Translations under genes and position numbers: made by a program
Notes under the pieces: model-generated
Database searches by the model: none
What the model was told of the DNA's origin: nothing
What the model saw: the letters and a program-made list of their open reading frames with translations, nothing else
In this document: one piece after another, positions 33,794-48,293 of the stretch
Layout: each line of letters opens with the position of its first letter
Numbering within the stretch: the stretch's first letter is position 1
Assembly (NCBI RefSeq): GCF_020882245.1
Contig: NC_083599.1
Coordinates: forward strand, 73,825,745 to 73,889,744
DNA: 64,000 bases
From: Rhopalosiphum padi
Lineage: Eukaryota; Arthropoda; Insecta; Hemiptera; Aphididae
Reading direction: 5' to 3'

Positions 33794-34640
33794 ACATTTT
33801 AAAAAAATCGCGATAGCAAACAGAAAATACTAAATACAAAAAGCAGTAACCTAAAATTTTTTTTATATATAGAATCTGTAAATGTGATACAAGAATAAAT
33901 CTACCTTAAGCTATCAAAACATATTAGATATAAAATACATACAGTTTTTTTTAATTTAAAAAATATAATTTTTTTTTTTATGCTTAAATGTACATCGAAA
34001 TGCAATATCTGTATGTTTGTAGCTTATAAACTGATAATTGTAGAGCATGTTGATTTCAAAATTAAAGCGGTTTTACTGGTCAAATTTGGAGCACTACTAG
34101 TATCTATACTAAATAGCTTAAAATTAGTTTAAATATTTTAAAAATTTTATTGTGTACTGATTTTAGATAATATATTATAAGTTAAGCCATAGAATGTTTC
34201 CAGTTTCTTCGAAACATTGTTATTCTACATAGTAGATACGTGTATTTTAATTGCTATAAAAATATCTTATATGAAACCTCGATTGTTTAATATACCTATA
34301 ACTATCGATGTATAAATTGGAAACAAAAATAAAATAACTTAACTTCTTTATTTAACGCTATAAATTGTATTAGCTGATACTCTTAATTTAGCAAATAAGC
34401 AAGTATTTTTATTATGTAAACATTTTTTAATCATAATAAACAAATATGTACTCATCTTAAATCCTTGTTGACTAATACCGGTGGTTGAACTGAGTATAAA
34501 ATTGCAACAGCATAACAGTATGTGGTTGTAAGACTGCTACGGTGTACGGACACACTTTTGATGGCAATAATATTATATTAATAAAACACGCGTAAATAAA
34601 GTTTAGGTTAGAAGATTCGTTTATTTTTCCACGGCACTAA
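33794..34640. other. Non-coding AT-rich stretch
   Basis: No gene or structured repeat recognised. Confidence 0.5.
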
Positions 34641-35220
34641 CAATTTTCGGAATAAAAACTGTTTGTATAATAAATTGAAAAAAATAGTTCGCGATCCCGA
34701 AAGATGCATACCTATTATTATGACGTTAAGACGACAGTGAACATTTCTGCGACCGAACAGACGGGAACCGGTGGAGAGCGCGACGACTGACTGAATGACT
34801 GTCGACTGATACACGAACAAGCACGTCCGTCCATTCGACAAACCGGTCCGATGGCTACAGTCGGGCGGAGCGACTAACGCCGATGGTCGACGTCCAAACG
34901 GTGGGGCATATTCTAGTGGGGGGACCGATGTACGCGCGTATAATATTACTTTTGCGGTGCGGACACCTCGGGCCTGTTCGTTTATGATCGCTACTACATC
35001 GATTTCAATCAACTCCGTCCTTGTAACTGGTGATCGGCGGGTAGCCCGGGTAGGGGGGCAATGGTAAGGGAAGATCGCGAGAGTGAGACGAACTGCGAGG
35101 ATGCGAGGGCGACAAGAGAAAGAGTGAGCGAGTGAGAGAGAGAGTATCTGAGAGATATTTACGAGAATTTACCATCCACCGTGTGGCTCCAAGAATTTCC
35201 AAACGCCTTACACACAAAGT
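34641..35220 (-). promoter_or_regulatory. CpG-rich patch, possible promoter/5' exon
   Basis: Base composition changes sharply: many CpG words, GC-rich tracts and a purine run (GAGAGAGAG at 35136). On minus, an initiator-like TCAGTC occurs near 34795-34800, downstream of GC-rich DNA. A donor-like GGTATGC follows near 34710. The minus-strand frames here (134 and 70 codons) have no recognisable domain, and long frames arise readily in CpG-rich DNA. I read it as possible regulatory or 5' untranslated DNA of an unseen gene. Confidence 0.3.
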
Positions 35221-37306
35221 AGGTACCTGCGATTTTTGGCGCCCATAACAAGGTTATAACGAACCTACCGTATTGGCATGTCACCGCAACTGCGAACATA
35301 TTTATTTATCATCCGCTTATTTATATAATATACATTTGTTAGTTTAAGATAAATATGTGTGTTACAACAAAACGATAGATAGGTAATCTGATATTTTCAA
35401 CACAGTCATAATAATATTTGACAAAATAAAACAATACATACGACATAATAATATATCATAGTAATGTAAGCTAAACATTAGCCTAAAATGTCGACATTGG
35501 TGTAAAAATGTAAATGTTCCAACACTTTCGTATACCTACATAATATACAATAGGTATATACCTACGTTTAGACTAAAAAACATCACTGCTATAAATGTGT
35601 ATAACAATAAGTAGGTATACAAAATACAAATACTAAAATGCACATATTTACCTACTACTATTCATAAAAAGGCATCGATACAAAACGACATTGCGTACAA
35701 GACTTTAATCGTTGGCACCTCATTTATACGTGTAAATATCACGTAAAAAGAATTTTTTTTTTTAATGGTAACTAAAATTTATCAAATTAATGACATATAA
35801 TCTGTTTCTATAAATCATTAATTATTGTTTGATATCATGAAAAATATATTATTCAATTTATTCGCTGTAGTTAACTAATATTATTCTAATATAATCTATA
35901 CAAAATATTAACACGTATAGTAATACTATACGGTAGTATACTCATAATAATATATAGTATTAAATTGTAAATTGTAAAATTGATATACCTACCAGCTACT
36001 TTATACTTTGATTTCACGATTTTTATAGTTATTACAACTGTATTCTAAATAGTATGGGTGTAAAGATATATGCTACCATTAGTCATTACTACCATATTAA
36101 TTGTATTAGTTTCGCTGTTTATGAACGATATAGGTAGGTACACCACCTAAACATAGCAGTATTATTTTCTATTGATTTAATTCAAATTCATTTAGTACCG
36201 ATATATACCTATATAAATACAATATTTTACTGTATTATAAAATAAAATGCTTACAATGTTTCTGTACAGCCGTATAGGTAGGAAAATACAACATATATAA
36301 TATTCAATAAGTTACAATGTAACACAGACACATTTTATTTGATTCGACTCATTTCTCAGAAATTCTGAGATGAAAAATAATTAAATGCAAACAATCTTAC
36401 AATGGTAAAGTGTTTGTTATGCCTAATTATAATAAATCTAATGGATAACGGATGTACCCAATGTCGTTATTTGGTATTTAAAAAGGTCAAACTGCATGTG
36501 CTGTATAATTAGGTACATATATAATAATAAATAAATTTGGATATAATAGGCTTATCGTGGGTCAAAAACTGTCACATGAATATGCTTTGCTTGTCGAAAA
36601 AAGGGTGGGTATTGAAAATGTATACATGCACACTATATACAGTATACACTACGCCATGTATAGTGTGGCCAGCACCTATATATACACTAATGTTAGAATA
36701 ACTGAAATTCAGTAAAGTAATATGTATCTATTGAAAAATCATGGACAAAAACCATTTACCCGTTATTGTATTAAAAGGGCGGATGTGTATTATTTAATGA
36801 TAAACCTAAGATTCTTCTTAATGTTTATTTATTTTTCACACATACTACTTACTGGGATTTCAAGAACCATCACGTAGGTCTTAGTAAATTATTATGAGTT
36901 TTATCTTGAACTCCAATATAATATCATTATTCGTTATACATCAAAACCATTTTATTGTTAAAAAAGGTTTTGGAAGAAATGCCTACGTTTATGTAAACTT
37001 AAAAATATAATATCATATTCGTAATACACACTATGTACAGTATTTTAAATGCCATTATTAATATTTTTGTTTAATTTTTTTGTCTCTACCTATTGCCTAT
37101 CGTCCGAGTTGTATTAAATAAAAAATAGTCACAATACCTATCTACGGTTTAACAGAATATACATACAATTAATAAAATGCCAATAACAATTCTATAAATG
37201 TTGGTGTAATACTATAAGTGATAAGTCAAACGTAGACAAATATAATATGCCATATAATTTCACTTTCACGGAAAACGGTCAGTTTGTGCGGTCTATGGTT
37301 AGGACT
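35221..37306. other. Non-coding AT-rich stretch
   Basis: No gene recognised. TAGGTA/TACCTA words are frequent. Confidence 0.5.
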
Positions 37307-37726
37307 AAGGACATCGCACAAGCATCATGTGTTGTCTCTGTCTTACACACGTATACGACATAGACAAAACGTGTTTATGCAGTCTGATTAAAACACGTTC
37401 AATTTTGGTTCTAGAGTAAATATACCTATTATAAAATTAAAAGATGACAATATTTCGGAGGGCAAGACGCTGAATTTTTTTAAAAATTAAAATTTTGAAA
37501 AGTTAAATGTTATTTAAAAATTTTGAAATTTTCGCCAATTCTAAACGATTATAATAAACGTTATATTAGGAATAATGGAAAAAACTCAGCGTCTTATTGC
37601 CTTCCGAACCAAAATTGAGCATTTGAGCGTGTTCTACTCAATCTGCGTAAACACGTTTTGTCTATATCGTACATTCGTACGTGTGTAAGACAGAAACAAC
37701 ATATTATGCGGGCGCGAAGTCCTCTT
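37307..37726. mobile_element. Long-TIR MITE
   Basis: Arms of about 170-190 bp are inverted copies. Both read outward-in as AGGAC.TCGC...GCAT, then GTTGT.TCTGTCTTACACACGTA, CGA.ATAGACAAAACGTGTTTA and CAATTTTGGTT. They surround a short AT-rich centre (about 37480-37560). Overlapping short frames on both strands are by-products. A solo copy of the same arm occurs at 58688-58745. Confidence 0.75.
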
Positions 37727-37874
37727 AAACTACATAACGCGGACACAGTACGATCAGGTAAAAACGTACATTTTAGAACGCGGACATTGTGTACTTTAAT
37801 GTACATAATGTTACAATTCATTGTCGAGGTCCACTCGTAATGTACTATACAGCAGATCAATTTCTATGGAGGTG

Positions 37875-37905
<31 letters not shown>

Positions 37906-39590
37906 GTAGAGTGCTATTATCAATTTCAGTTGTTTTAATTTTATCATTGTGGCAGTAATACATTAAAATTTTAATAGTAATTGTAAGCTATAAGATAATA
38001 TATTATTTTATATTATTTTTGGTAAATCGATTATACAAATATTATATTGTAATACTTAATATGTTATAACATTTGATTTTATATCGTCTTCTACAGCAAC
38101 TGTTTTTATTTCTCTTACATTTTGAGACCCTTAGTTTCTTTTAAACAAGTAAAGAAATTCCTATGGCCATTCATGTCAAAAACCAGTCCCTTTTATGTTT
38201 ACACGTGTGCTCTCGACCCTCATGACCTTACTCTACACAGTACTCTGTATGTGGTCGGTGCCTATTGACTTTTAGAAAACTGTCTTTATTCTTTGAATTC
38301 CAATAATATAACAACAGTGTAAAAACCATAAATTCAAACGAGATGAAAAAAAAAAATCTGTCACCCATTACAATACATTGTTCAGTGTAAGACATCACGT
38401 ATCTAGACACTTATCGATATATGCAATGAAGGCCTTTGTGAATTGTGTTTTTCTCTTCTATATACCTACCCAAGCAGACCCGTAGAATGATTATTATCTG
38501 TTTAAAAATAATATATTAAAAACACATGTTCAAAGTAAGTACACGACTATACATATTTTATTCAACAAACTAAAACTATAATAGGTGTTGTATTTTAGAT
38601 TCTTAGTGGAGCGATGATTTTACGATGATATGTGGTTAGTTTTTTTTTTATGTATATTATATGAATATGATAAGTAGTTGAAAAAATGATAAGATCTCAA
38701 CTTTGGGGATGGTTTCTGGTTTAATGCTGTAGGGTCTTTGTAAATATATATTATAAATATTTAACAATATTAAGATATATAGGCACATTATTTTTATAAG
38801 CATTTCAAATTTTGACGAAATTATCTATACCTATTTAAACGATGAATAACGATGTTAATTATTTTGTTATAAATAAAAATATATAATAATGCCAATAATG
38901 GTAATTTAAATCTTTTACATACATTATGAATTTTATTGTGTAATGACATTTTCAAAATCTGTAGATTCTTTTTTAGCTATTTATACCGGTTGTAGGACAC
39001 TTTGTACAGTTATCCAGAAAACCACGGACGTTTTGTACTATTTCAGAAAGTAATACAATTTATATGGCGGACAGTTTATAAAAAAATATGTTGAGACATG
39101 AAATGTTAGACATACTTTGTTATTACAAAACACAGGTAGTTAACAATGTTAACATACATAAATAATAATAATAATAATCTAGGATTTGTATACAATATAA
39201 AATTGTAAAATATGCATTTTATTTACCAAAATATGCAAAAATATGCATTTTAATTGTTTTAAAATAAACACAAAAATATAGTTACAAAAAAAAAATATTT
39301 ATTTATTGAAATATATCAGCGATTGGCTGTCTGTCTTAATATAATTGAGAAATAAAATAAAATAATTTAGAAATAAAATTTATAATTCACATTCAATAGT
39401 AGAAATATTTTTAATTTTATGTTTGAAAAATTGAAAAATGTATGTTTGATAAAAAAAACCAAGTTTTATACTTTAATCAGCAGGGCTAGAATTAAATACG
39501 AAATATACTATGAAATATTATTGAAATATTTTAGCTACCGTATTACTAAAAGTAAATAATAAAAATAAATTACATTTATTGAAATAGGTA
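37727..39590. other. Non-coding stretch with ATT microsatellite
   Basis: A (TTA)n tract lies at about 37881-37906. Otherwise AT-rich, with no gene recognised. Confidence 0.5.
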
Positions 39591-40046
39591 CAGTAGAACT
39601 TCGATTATCCGTCCTCCGATTGACTGTCTTTCTCAGTTAACCGTCAGGCCACACTTGTACAGACTACTTACGCGTTGCAGTAAATAATAATATAATCCAA
39701 AACTTTCCGACAATATCTACTAGATACGCGATAGGTACATATGTATTATGTATATACTATATATATATATTATGGGTGAGATAAAAACAGTTAATTGCGA
39801 TAGTGATCGCATTTTGTTTTTGAGAAGTCAGTTAGTTATATATTACACGTGTGTTCGTTCGCTTGACCGTTCGCGTTTTTAGTCTCTTTGTGTGCAAATA
39901 TTTTAAGTGTATCATAATTACTAAAAAATAATAATAAATAATATGTATGTATGTTTAAAAAAAAATGTTGTTGATCGCTTAACCGTCTTTTCGATTATCC
40001 GTCAAAGCTGTGGTCCCGAAACTGACGGTTAATCGAGATTCTACTG
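39591..40046. mobile_element. Pogo/Tigger-like MITE, 456 bp
   Basis: Starts CAGTAGAACTTCGATTATCC and ends with the inverse (GGTTAATCGAGATTCTACTG). TA lies directly outside both ends. CAGT.GAA.CTCGATTA.CC is the classic pogo/Tigger terminal signature. Inner CGATTATCCGTC words are repeated. No transposase frame remains. Confidence 0.85.
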
Positions 40047-42589
40047 TATCTATATACATACCGAATACCATGAAAATATATACGGTATAATAGGCTGATA
40101 AATCGTATTCGCTTATTAGAATCGTTTTTTCGTTTCAATGATATAGGTATAATTGAATTCAAATTTAATACATTCATTAAAGTGATCTATTAAAAACCCA
40201 ATGTTCAATAGAGTGGTACTTATTTGCCTACATTTATTTGACTTATAATATGTGTATTTAACAAAATTAACATTTATGTGATTATTTGAAATGAAAATTT
40301 TATCGCACCGTAAATATTTTTATACTTCTGAACTATAGACTATGGACATTTATTATATATCTTAAAATGATTAGTAGCTCCTGAAATTCTATTAACAGAC
40401 TAAATTATTTACCATAAAAACATAAGGAACATAAAATTCAAACATATATTAGATATAATGTATTACTTATCTAAAGCAGTCATCTGTAGTCGGCAACATT
40501 TTGGACTCTTGGGCCACATTCATAAATTAAAAAGATTTCGTGGGCCAGACAAAAATGAAAATTTTATATTTTAAAATTATTATTATCACGAAAAAAAAAT
40601 ACTGTCTTAAACTTTAAGACAATAAAATGTATAAAAAACGAATCGTCGTTCTAGAATTATTATTAGTTGTTTATGACTGGTGATTAATCGTTATACACAT
40701 ATTGCAGTACTTCTATAAACATAAATGTTGCGCGATGTCCAATGTATTTTAGTATTTATATAGGTATACTTATTAGTTGTATTACTTGTTAGTATCAATT
40801 TGAAATCCTTTATTACATTCCATTGCGTTAATTTTTAAGTATAGCCTCCGCTATATGGTGGTTTAAAGTACAATTTTCGCCACAGTGTACACCTAATAAT
40901 ATATTATGGTAGAGAGGGAGTTGTTGGTTTGTTGAATATCTGACAATTGCAAAGTATTATTTCAACTTTCAATACTTATATTTAATATATATTAAACGTT
41001 ATACTTAAATACAGTTCCATACATTGCTATAAAAGCAACTTTGAGATGTGTGATAAAATTTAATTTCTAGTATGACTATATTATATAGGTATTCTATTTC
41101 TTTTCTCAAATAAAAAAAATTAAATTAAAAATGCAGGTATTTTTTAGTACCTACAAGCTTCGTGAAATTTTAACTGTAGAATCATTTTAGTTAATATTAC
41201 TATTTTATATACATTTAATATTGTTATAAAAAGTATTTCACTTATTGTTGATGGCGAGACGTCGTGGTATTCTGTAGGCGCCAAGAAGAATTTGCGACTA
41301 TGCCTATCCCTCCTGTAACGACCCCGCATTAACTACGGCTTGACCACGCATTAGTATAATGGTAAAAATGAATGTATCAAAAAACTATTATATATTTGTT
41401 AAATGATGTGTGATTCGACCCGAAACATTCACACGATATGAGACGATATGAGTATACAAGTAAATTCCACAGATTTCAAGGTAATATTTATTTTATAATA
41501 TGATTTAAAATGTAAAAATTTCACCGTTTTATTATTTATATTTTATTTACGATGTTACATAACAATTTTTCACGTTTTCGTCTTACAAAGAAATAATAAT
41601 GAAGTATAAGTAATTAGTTCTTTATAAATCTACAAACACTTCAAATCCATTCAAATTTAAGTAAAAAAATTATAATAATAATATATTTTATTATTTCATG
41701 ATTATTTTTTATGTAGGTATGTATGTACAGTATAATGCCAATACAAGTCTTTAAATAATTATAACTCCAAATTATTATATTTCATTTTAAATAATATATT
41801 TTTATGGACTTTCGATACAGACTTTCAGTAGCTATATTTCTACAAAATAATTCACAATTTTGAAGAATTTTGCAAGTATTTCAAATAATTCTCAAAAAAA
41901 TGAAAGTGGCAGTGGCTATACCCTTACCAATTGTTTTTGTTTCTTGTAGAACAAATTATTTTTTTATGACATCTTGGAATGAAAAAATATATTAATTTAA
42001 AAGGTATTTATGTACAGGTACCCATCATATTATTATTTATAATTATTAATAATTATTACCAATTAACGTTTTTAACAAACGTTAAATATAAGTACCTATA
42101 AGTATTAATAACATGATAAATATCAATACAATAGGCACATTCGTAAGACAAGACAAGTAGCAAAATAATGAATTTATATAAAATATCTGAAAACACGTAT
42201 ATAATTGTAATTGGTAAATATTAATACGAAAATATTATATTATTATAATTTTATCTTTCTAGACGAATTTTAAATGTTGTTTTAAAAATATTTATGAAAC
42301 TAAAATATACTCATTAAAACGATGTACCTACATATTGATAGTATCATATTATTATAGCAGCGGTTCCCAACCTTTTTAGTTGTGTGGACTACCAATTTTG
42401 TAAAAAATACTTTAAGGCCCACTTATGAATAATATCACACCTATATACGTATATATATAATATAATATTAAATATATACGTTAGTAATGTTAATATTATA
42501 CATAGAAATGAACAAAAATATTAAATCCAACTGTTATTAAAACACGTAATAAATAATTAATTCGATATAAGAGTAGTGTACCTATATTA
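40047..42589. other. Non-coding stretch with two hAT-like ends
   Basis: 40477 (CAGTCATCTGTAGTCGGCAA, then GGGCCACATT) and 42358 (CAGCGGTTCCCAACCTTTTT) look like hAT left ends. Matching right ends with 8-bp duplications were not found. No gene recognised. Confidence 0.4.
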
Positions 42590-43109
42590 CAGTGAAACCT
42601 CCCTTAATGGACACCTTTAAATAGCCGTGGACATTTTTTAGGGAACGGGGACATTTTCAATACTTTTCTATAAGAAAACCTCTAAATACTGGACACTTTT
42701 ATGGCATTTTAAATTTTGATTTTAATCATTTTTGTCGTAAATTTGTGGAATTAGAAAATGCATTAACATACAAAATTACTTCGTGTCAAAATACGAAACA
42801 ATAATCTAAAGTAACTGATTTTTTTTAATATACCTATGTTAGTTTTAATTTTTATAGTACCATTTTTTTTTTCTTTTTACCTTCGCATTTTTAAAAATAC
42901 ACAAAAAAAATTAAAATAAAAATAAATTAAATTTACTATGTAAATTGTATATGACGTATAACTAACTCAATAAATAAATACATTTTTTAATTATAATTTT
43001 AATTTTTAATTTTTCTTATATTATATTTCTCCCTCTAAATACCAGACACCTCCAAATAGCGGATGAAATTTTAGCGATCGAGGGTGTCCGGTCTTTAGAG
43101 GTGTCACTG
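42590..43109. mobile_element. Tc1/mariner-pogo-like MITE, 520 bp
   Basis: Starts CAGTGAAACCTCCCTTAATG and ends TTTAGAGGTGTCACTG, with TA on both sides (42588-42589, 43110-43111). GGACA and CTCTAAATA words recur inside both ends. Non-coding. Confidence 0.85.
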
Positions 43110-46100
43110 TATATTGTGTGCCGATATTACCATTTTGGTATATAGTATCCAAAAAAATATAATAGTTTTTACTGTTACATCTACACTTTTAATTTTCTAA
43201 TATTTATTCAAATTTTAATAAACAATTAATAAGTGACATTAGTGACACATATTTGTCAGAAAGCTACTTTGTATAAACTCGACTTTTAGGTTACAGATTT
43301 TTGATATTTAATAAAAATAATTATATGAATAGGTATATAATAATAATAATATATTATTAAAAATGTTTTATTTGTTCTAAAATGTACTGGAATGGAGCAC
43401 CGATAAATGGAATAAAATCATCAGAAAAAAAATATTACATTCCTTAATATTTTGAGGATAATTTATAACTTCAAATATTATTGGCATGTAGTGTGTGGCA
43501 TGTGCCTTTAATAATATAATATACATCCATCTTGTCTGTAATGAGTACGTACACGATTTATACATTGGTTATCAACTATTGTTTAGTAATTATTTTATTT
43601 TTATTTAACATATCGACCAATCGTAATATTTTTTAAACTTGCATTTTATTCTACGATAAAATATTAAAATAGTTAATAATTTTATGCCATTTTTTGTTTT
43701 AATTTTTTGTACAATGTAGGTATAAAGTAAAACTTTTAAAAAAATAACTCCTAAAAATTATATTTATAACAAATGAAAATATTCCAAATATTTTTATCCA
43801 CATTATTTCATATTTATTTCGTTCAATTAATTTGTTGTGTTGAGCTCTGAAACATTTAAGTAATGTTATAAACTATATAGTGACTTATATTTGAAAAATG
43901 GAATTTGTTTAACTAATCAAAAAAATACCTTTATGTTTAGTGTATGTTATCGATTAACTTTGGGCGTTGTCCGCGAATTTAATAGATTGTAATTATAAAT
44001 ACATTAACTCGAATTTCTTTTCACTTTTGTTTGTATAGTCTTGAAATTATTTTATAAGTATATGACTCACCAACAAAAGACATCTACAAAAAGCAAATAA
44101 AATACGATAAACTATTTAAATAAAGTTAAACATAACACGTATATTATAATTTATTGCATTCGTAAAATGTTATTCGATAAATCAGTGAAATAATAGAAAC
44201 CAAAATGATATTCGCTCTATGCTTTTAATAAAATTTAATACATATTGCGTTTTTAAATCATTGAAAACAGGCATAATATTCTCTAAAAATACACGATGAG
44301 ATACGTGCAATTGTATTACTGAAATGTAATTAGGTATTTATTTTAATATTAATTATATATAACAAATTTTTACATTATATAATTATATCGTAAGATGAAG
44401 ATGTTTCTTTCCAAAAGAATCACTCATTACCAGAATCCACCATTAAAGTGTTGGGATAAAAAAAACTATTTTTATTAAACGTATATAATATAGAGTTGGC
44501 AAAGTCTATGATTACGTGTGTATAACACTAACCAATTATAGTGATATATTTTTTAAAGTTTTTCAAGAAATTTAAGGTTATTTATTAGAGAAAATTATAT
44601 AATGTAAAACGTAATTCCTAATCAAGATATCCGATAGGTATGTATTATGTGAACATTTAAGCTTCATGTATGAATTTTGCATTGTAAATTTGTAATAAAA
44701 TTAAAATGATTGAGCTATTCGTTAATTTATTTTATAACGGCAACGATAAAAAAAATTATTTATTGTACGCCGTTAAGTAAATAATTTTGAAGTTTTTATA
44801 TACATCTTATATAGTTATATAATAAATGTTACAATAAAATTGTAACATTTATATGTAGGGGTACCGGAGCGAAACCTCCGGAGTGGGCCTGTTCTATGTT
44901 TATAATTTTAGCCTCCCCTTCTAACAAGGCAAATTTACGCCTATGCTCCTCATCCCGTTATAATTGAATATTAGAAACGAAAAACAAACGCCGCCACGCC
45001 ATGGCCGTTACAATAAACACTTGACGCTATTTCACGGTGACACCCGGCCACCGTGCGGGCGACGCAGATATATCATTGTAATATTTATTATACAGCGCGA
45101 TTATGAACAAACCTAACATAATTCGATTTTTCCATAACGACTGTAAACGACCTGTTTTATATACACTCGTAAATAATTTACTATACATATTACCGTGATA
45201 TCGACGACCACTATAATTGTAATTAGCTCGTTATTCGTGACCTCGCGAGTAACGGTATTTTCATAAATATACTTAGCACAATAGCACGTATATTTTTTAT
45301 ACTGGTGTAGTGGTGTAAGTGTGTAAGTGTGTGAATATTGAACTTTAATTATAAATTGATAAAATATACACAACCATTACACTGGAATAAGTATATATTA
45401 ATTGATAATATTTTACTGCTAATCTTTACTGGTCATGATGGCTTATATATACGCTCATTTGAACTACACATTCGGTTTGGAATATTATTTTGAGAATATC
45501 TATACATAAAAACCAAATTTCAAAACACTTATCGATTCGTTATAATCATTTAAAATTCGACTGAGCGTATGAATAAGCCTTTATGACTAATAACGATAAG
45601 AAGTAAATCCTCAATTAATATATTATTATTATTATTAATAACATTATACAGCGGAATAATTGTATACATATAAAAGAATTGTGAATACGTGTGCGGTATG
45701 GAGCGCGGAGGTTCAAGGTTCAACCATATCTATTACTAAAACATCTACTCTCACGTACTATGATACAGTATGCTTGTTACACTACGTATTATATAAAATA
45801 AATATATTTAAATACATAATATAGTTATTAGCAGTACCCACAAGTGGCGTTAAATAGTAACTGTTCTATAAACTATTAAATATATATCCTAAGCTATTCA
45901 AACCATTGTATAGTGTGGAAATAGCTTATTATATAAAAAGCAAAAGCGCAACGTATAATCAATTTTGAATTTAAATATTGAACTATTGGTTGTAAAAAGA
46001 GATTTTAATAATCCAAAATTTGGGTCTCACTTGGAAGTGATTTATTTTTGTTCCGAAATTAATATCCTTACATTATTTTATATAAAGTATAAATCTACCA

Positions 46101-47419
46101 GAATACAAGTCTGAGATATGAAAACAATTTGGAAAACTGATTAAGGATGTGTTATACTATATCGAATTACTTATCACTGAAATTAGTGAAATTGGTACTT
46201 AATTCATTATACCGTATAATATAGTGTACTTAATTTTAAAATTCCACAATTTTACATACCGATTGAGAATAATTAAATAAGATTACGTAATGTTATTTGT
46301 ACTGATTAAATTTCAAATATTAAAATATTGTGCTATTAACTCTGCCAACTTTGTACACATAATTATGGGAAAATTTAAATTGTCTGCTCAAACAAATGTC
46401 GTGCAAATTCATACAATAATATTATTATTGAGTATATTAAAAATATGTTTTTTAAATGAAAATTGATCAGTCTATCTATATTTAAATATCAAACGAGCTA
46501 TTTGTTACGACGAAATTAATAATATTATAATAACTGGCAGAAAAAAAAGATAAATAATTATATATACATAATATTATTTAAAGTCTTGTAAAGTATTCCA
46601 ATAAATGTATTCAAATAAAAGTATTTCAATACGTATTCTGAATATCTTTTTTTAGTATTTTTATTTTATATTTAAATACTAAATTTGAAAAAAAAATGTT
46701 TGTGTTTATAAATTATAATCCTGGGTAGTGGTCATTAAAAACATAAAATATAGTATTAACCATAGCCCGTAGACCTTATACTAGTTGACTTGATGAGCGG
46801 ACGTGTGGTGTACGATGTACTATACCTACACCAGCGCTGTCACGTTTATACTTTATAATTTATACACCGGAACTACATCCATACGACCATACTCCGTCTA
46901 CTTATGGTATAAGGACATAAAGTCTTCGGTATTGCTGTATTAGCACAAAAAACCCGATAAATAGTGATAGTAATTTGTTGTTGCCAGTGTAGATAATATC
47001 CGTATTTTGAGCAAAACAAGTATTAATAAATAGTATTCTCAAAGTATTCGAATAATTTTTTGAGTATTCCAGAATATATTCTAAATATATATTTTTTTTA
47101 ATAATTCGAATACGTATTCCGAGTACAAAATAAAAGTATTCTCTACAAATTATAATATATAGGTACAATACAATATAACATATGTATATGCCATATAGCT
47201 CTAGAACGGCCGCCAATATGTAACATTGTGTATTTATAAGTATTCGTTACAATATTCAATACAACAGTTGTAACACATAATATTATTATTATAATATGAT
47301 TAATGATATTATTATATGATGCACAGCACCGTATATACATTAAGATCAATAAAACCACGAAGATATTATAGTAGAGTACACATACACACTATATGCTAAA
47401 TTGTATTGTAATATCGTAG
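43110..47419. other. Non-coding AT-rich stretch
   Basis: No gene recognised. A small GC-richer patch at 44860-45070 contains a hairpin (CCGGAG...CTCCGG) and a hAT-like TTTACGCCTATG tip resembling the 48285 end. Repeated GTATTC/GAATAC words at 46590-47140 suggest an old dispersed repeat. Confidence 0.45.
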
Positions 47420-47860
47420 GTTTATATATATATATATATGTACATCGGTTGTTCGGTGTACGTTCGGACGACAATATACCTACGTATTGTCCTACCCCAA
47501 CGCATTATAATATAGAGAACGTTCGAATTCCAATAGTCCTGCAGATACCATCGCCGTCGGTATCGAAGAACAAGACGACGCGACCGAATATTAATAATTC
47601 TATCTTATACGCGGCTGACGACACGGCTGCCACATAGTATCCTGGTATAGGTGGTGCAAAAACGGGACGCGCTGCGCGGACACACGTACCCACCCACGCA
47701 CGGACGACCCTCGGCCGGCCGGCTCTTCGACATTTCTGGGAAACCGTTACAAGGCCAATGTGAATTGTATTTTCCCATCTGTCTGCGGCGGCCGTAGGCG
47801 CCGTCACCGACGTTATCGTCGCATTTCGATCACTCGCCACCGTAAAATCGTTTTAAAAAC
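47420..47860. promoter_or_regulatory. CpG-rich patch
   Basis: A sharp rise in CpG density (GGCCGGCCGGC, CGGCGGCCG, GACGACGCGACC) against AT-rich surroundings. A minus-strand frame of 111 codons shows no domain. A promoter or 5' exon of a neighbouring gene is possible; no splice-supported exon was found. Confidence 0.25.
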
Positions 47861-48009
47861 GTCGTCTTATAATATACAATATACGTACAATAATAATACG
47901 ACGTAGCGGGTACGAAAATATGTATTATATTCGCGCGCGTTTTAACGTTTTCAACCGGTATTTGAAATTTATGTTTGGTACAAAAAACACGGCATTCCGC
48001 AATTATAAG

Positions 48010-48285
48010 CATAGGCGTAACTAGGGGGAGGCTTGGGTGGGCTTCAGTCCCCCCCAGAATTTTTGGGTAAATGTATGTGTGCATATAAACATGATATTAG
48101 TATTAACTTTATTTTTGCCTACAATATAAAAAAAATGTAATATTTCATATAAACGAATAATCATTCAAATCAGTTGTATACACCAGTAGAAACGATAAAT
48201 AATAATCAAATTAAAAAAAATTTGCTACAAAATATTTTTAGGAATTTAGCCCCCCCCCTAACTGAAATGAATAATTACGCCTATG
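48010..48285. mobile_element. hAT-like MITE with perfect 8-bp duplication
   Basis: Starts CATAGGCGTAA and ends TTACGCCTATG, flanked on both sides by ATTATAAG (48002-48009, 48286-48293). Subterminal G and C runs (CTAGGGGG, CCCCCCCCTA) are mirrored. 276 bp, non-coding. Confidence 0.9.
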
Positions 48286-48293
48286 ATTATAAG

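Noticed and set aside
34608..35012. 134-codon minus-strand frame
   Set aside because: No recognisable domain; CpG-rich DNA yields long frames by chance. Kept only as a possible regulatory patch.
41351..41367. tRNA-like words (TTAGTATAATGG)
   Set aside because: No B box or cloverleaf could be drawn from the surrounding bases.
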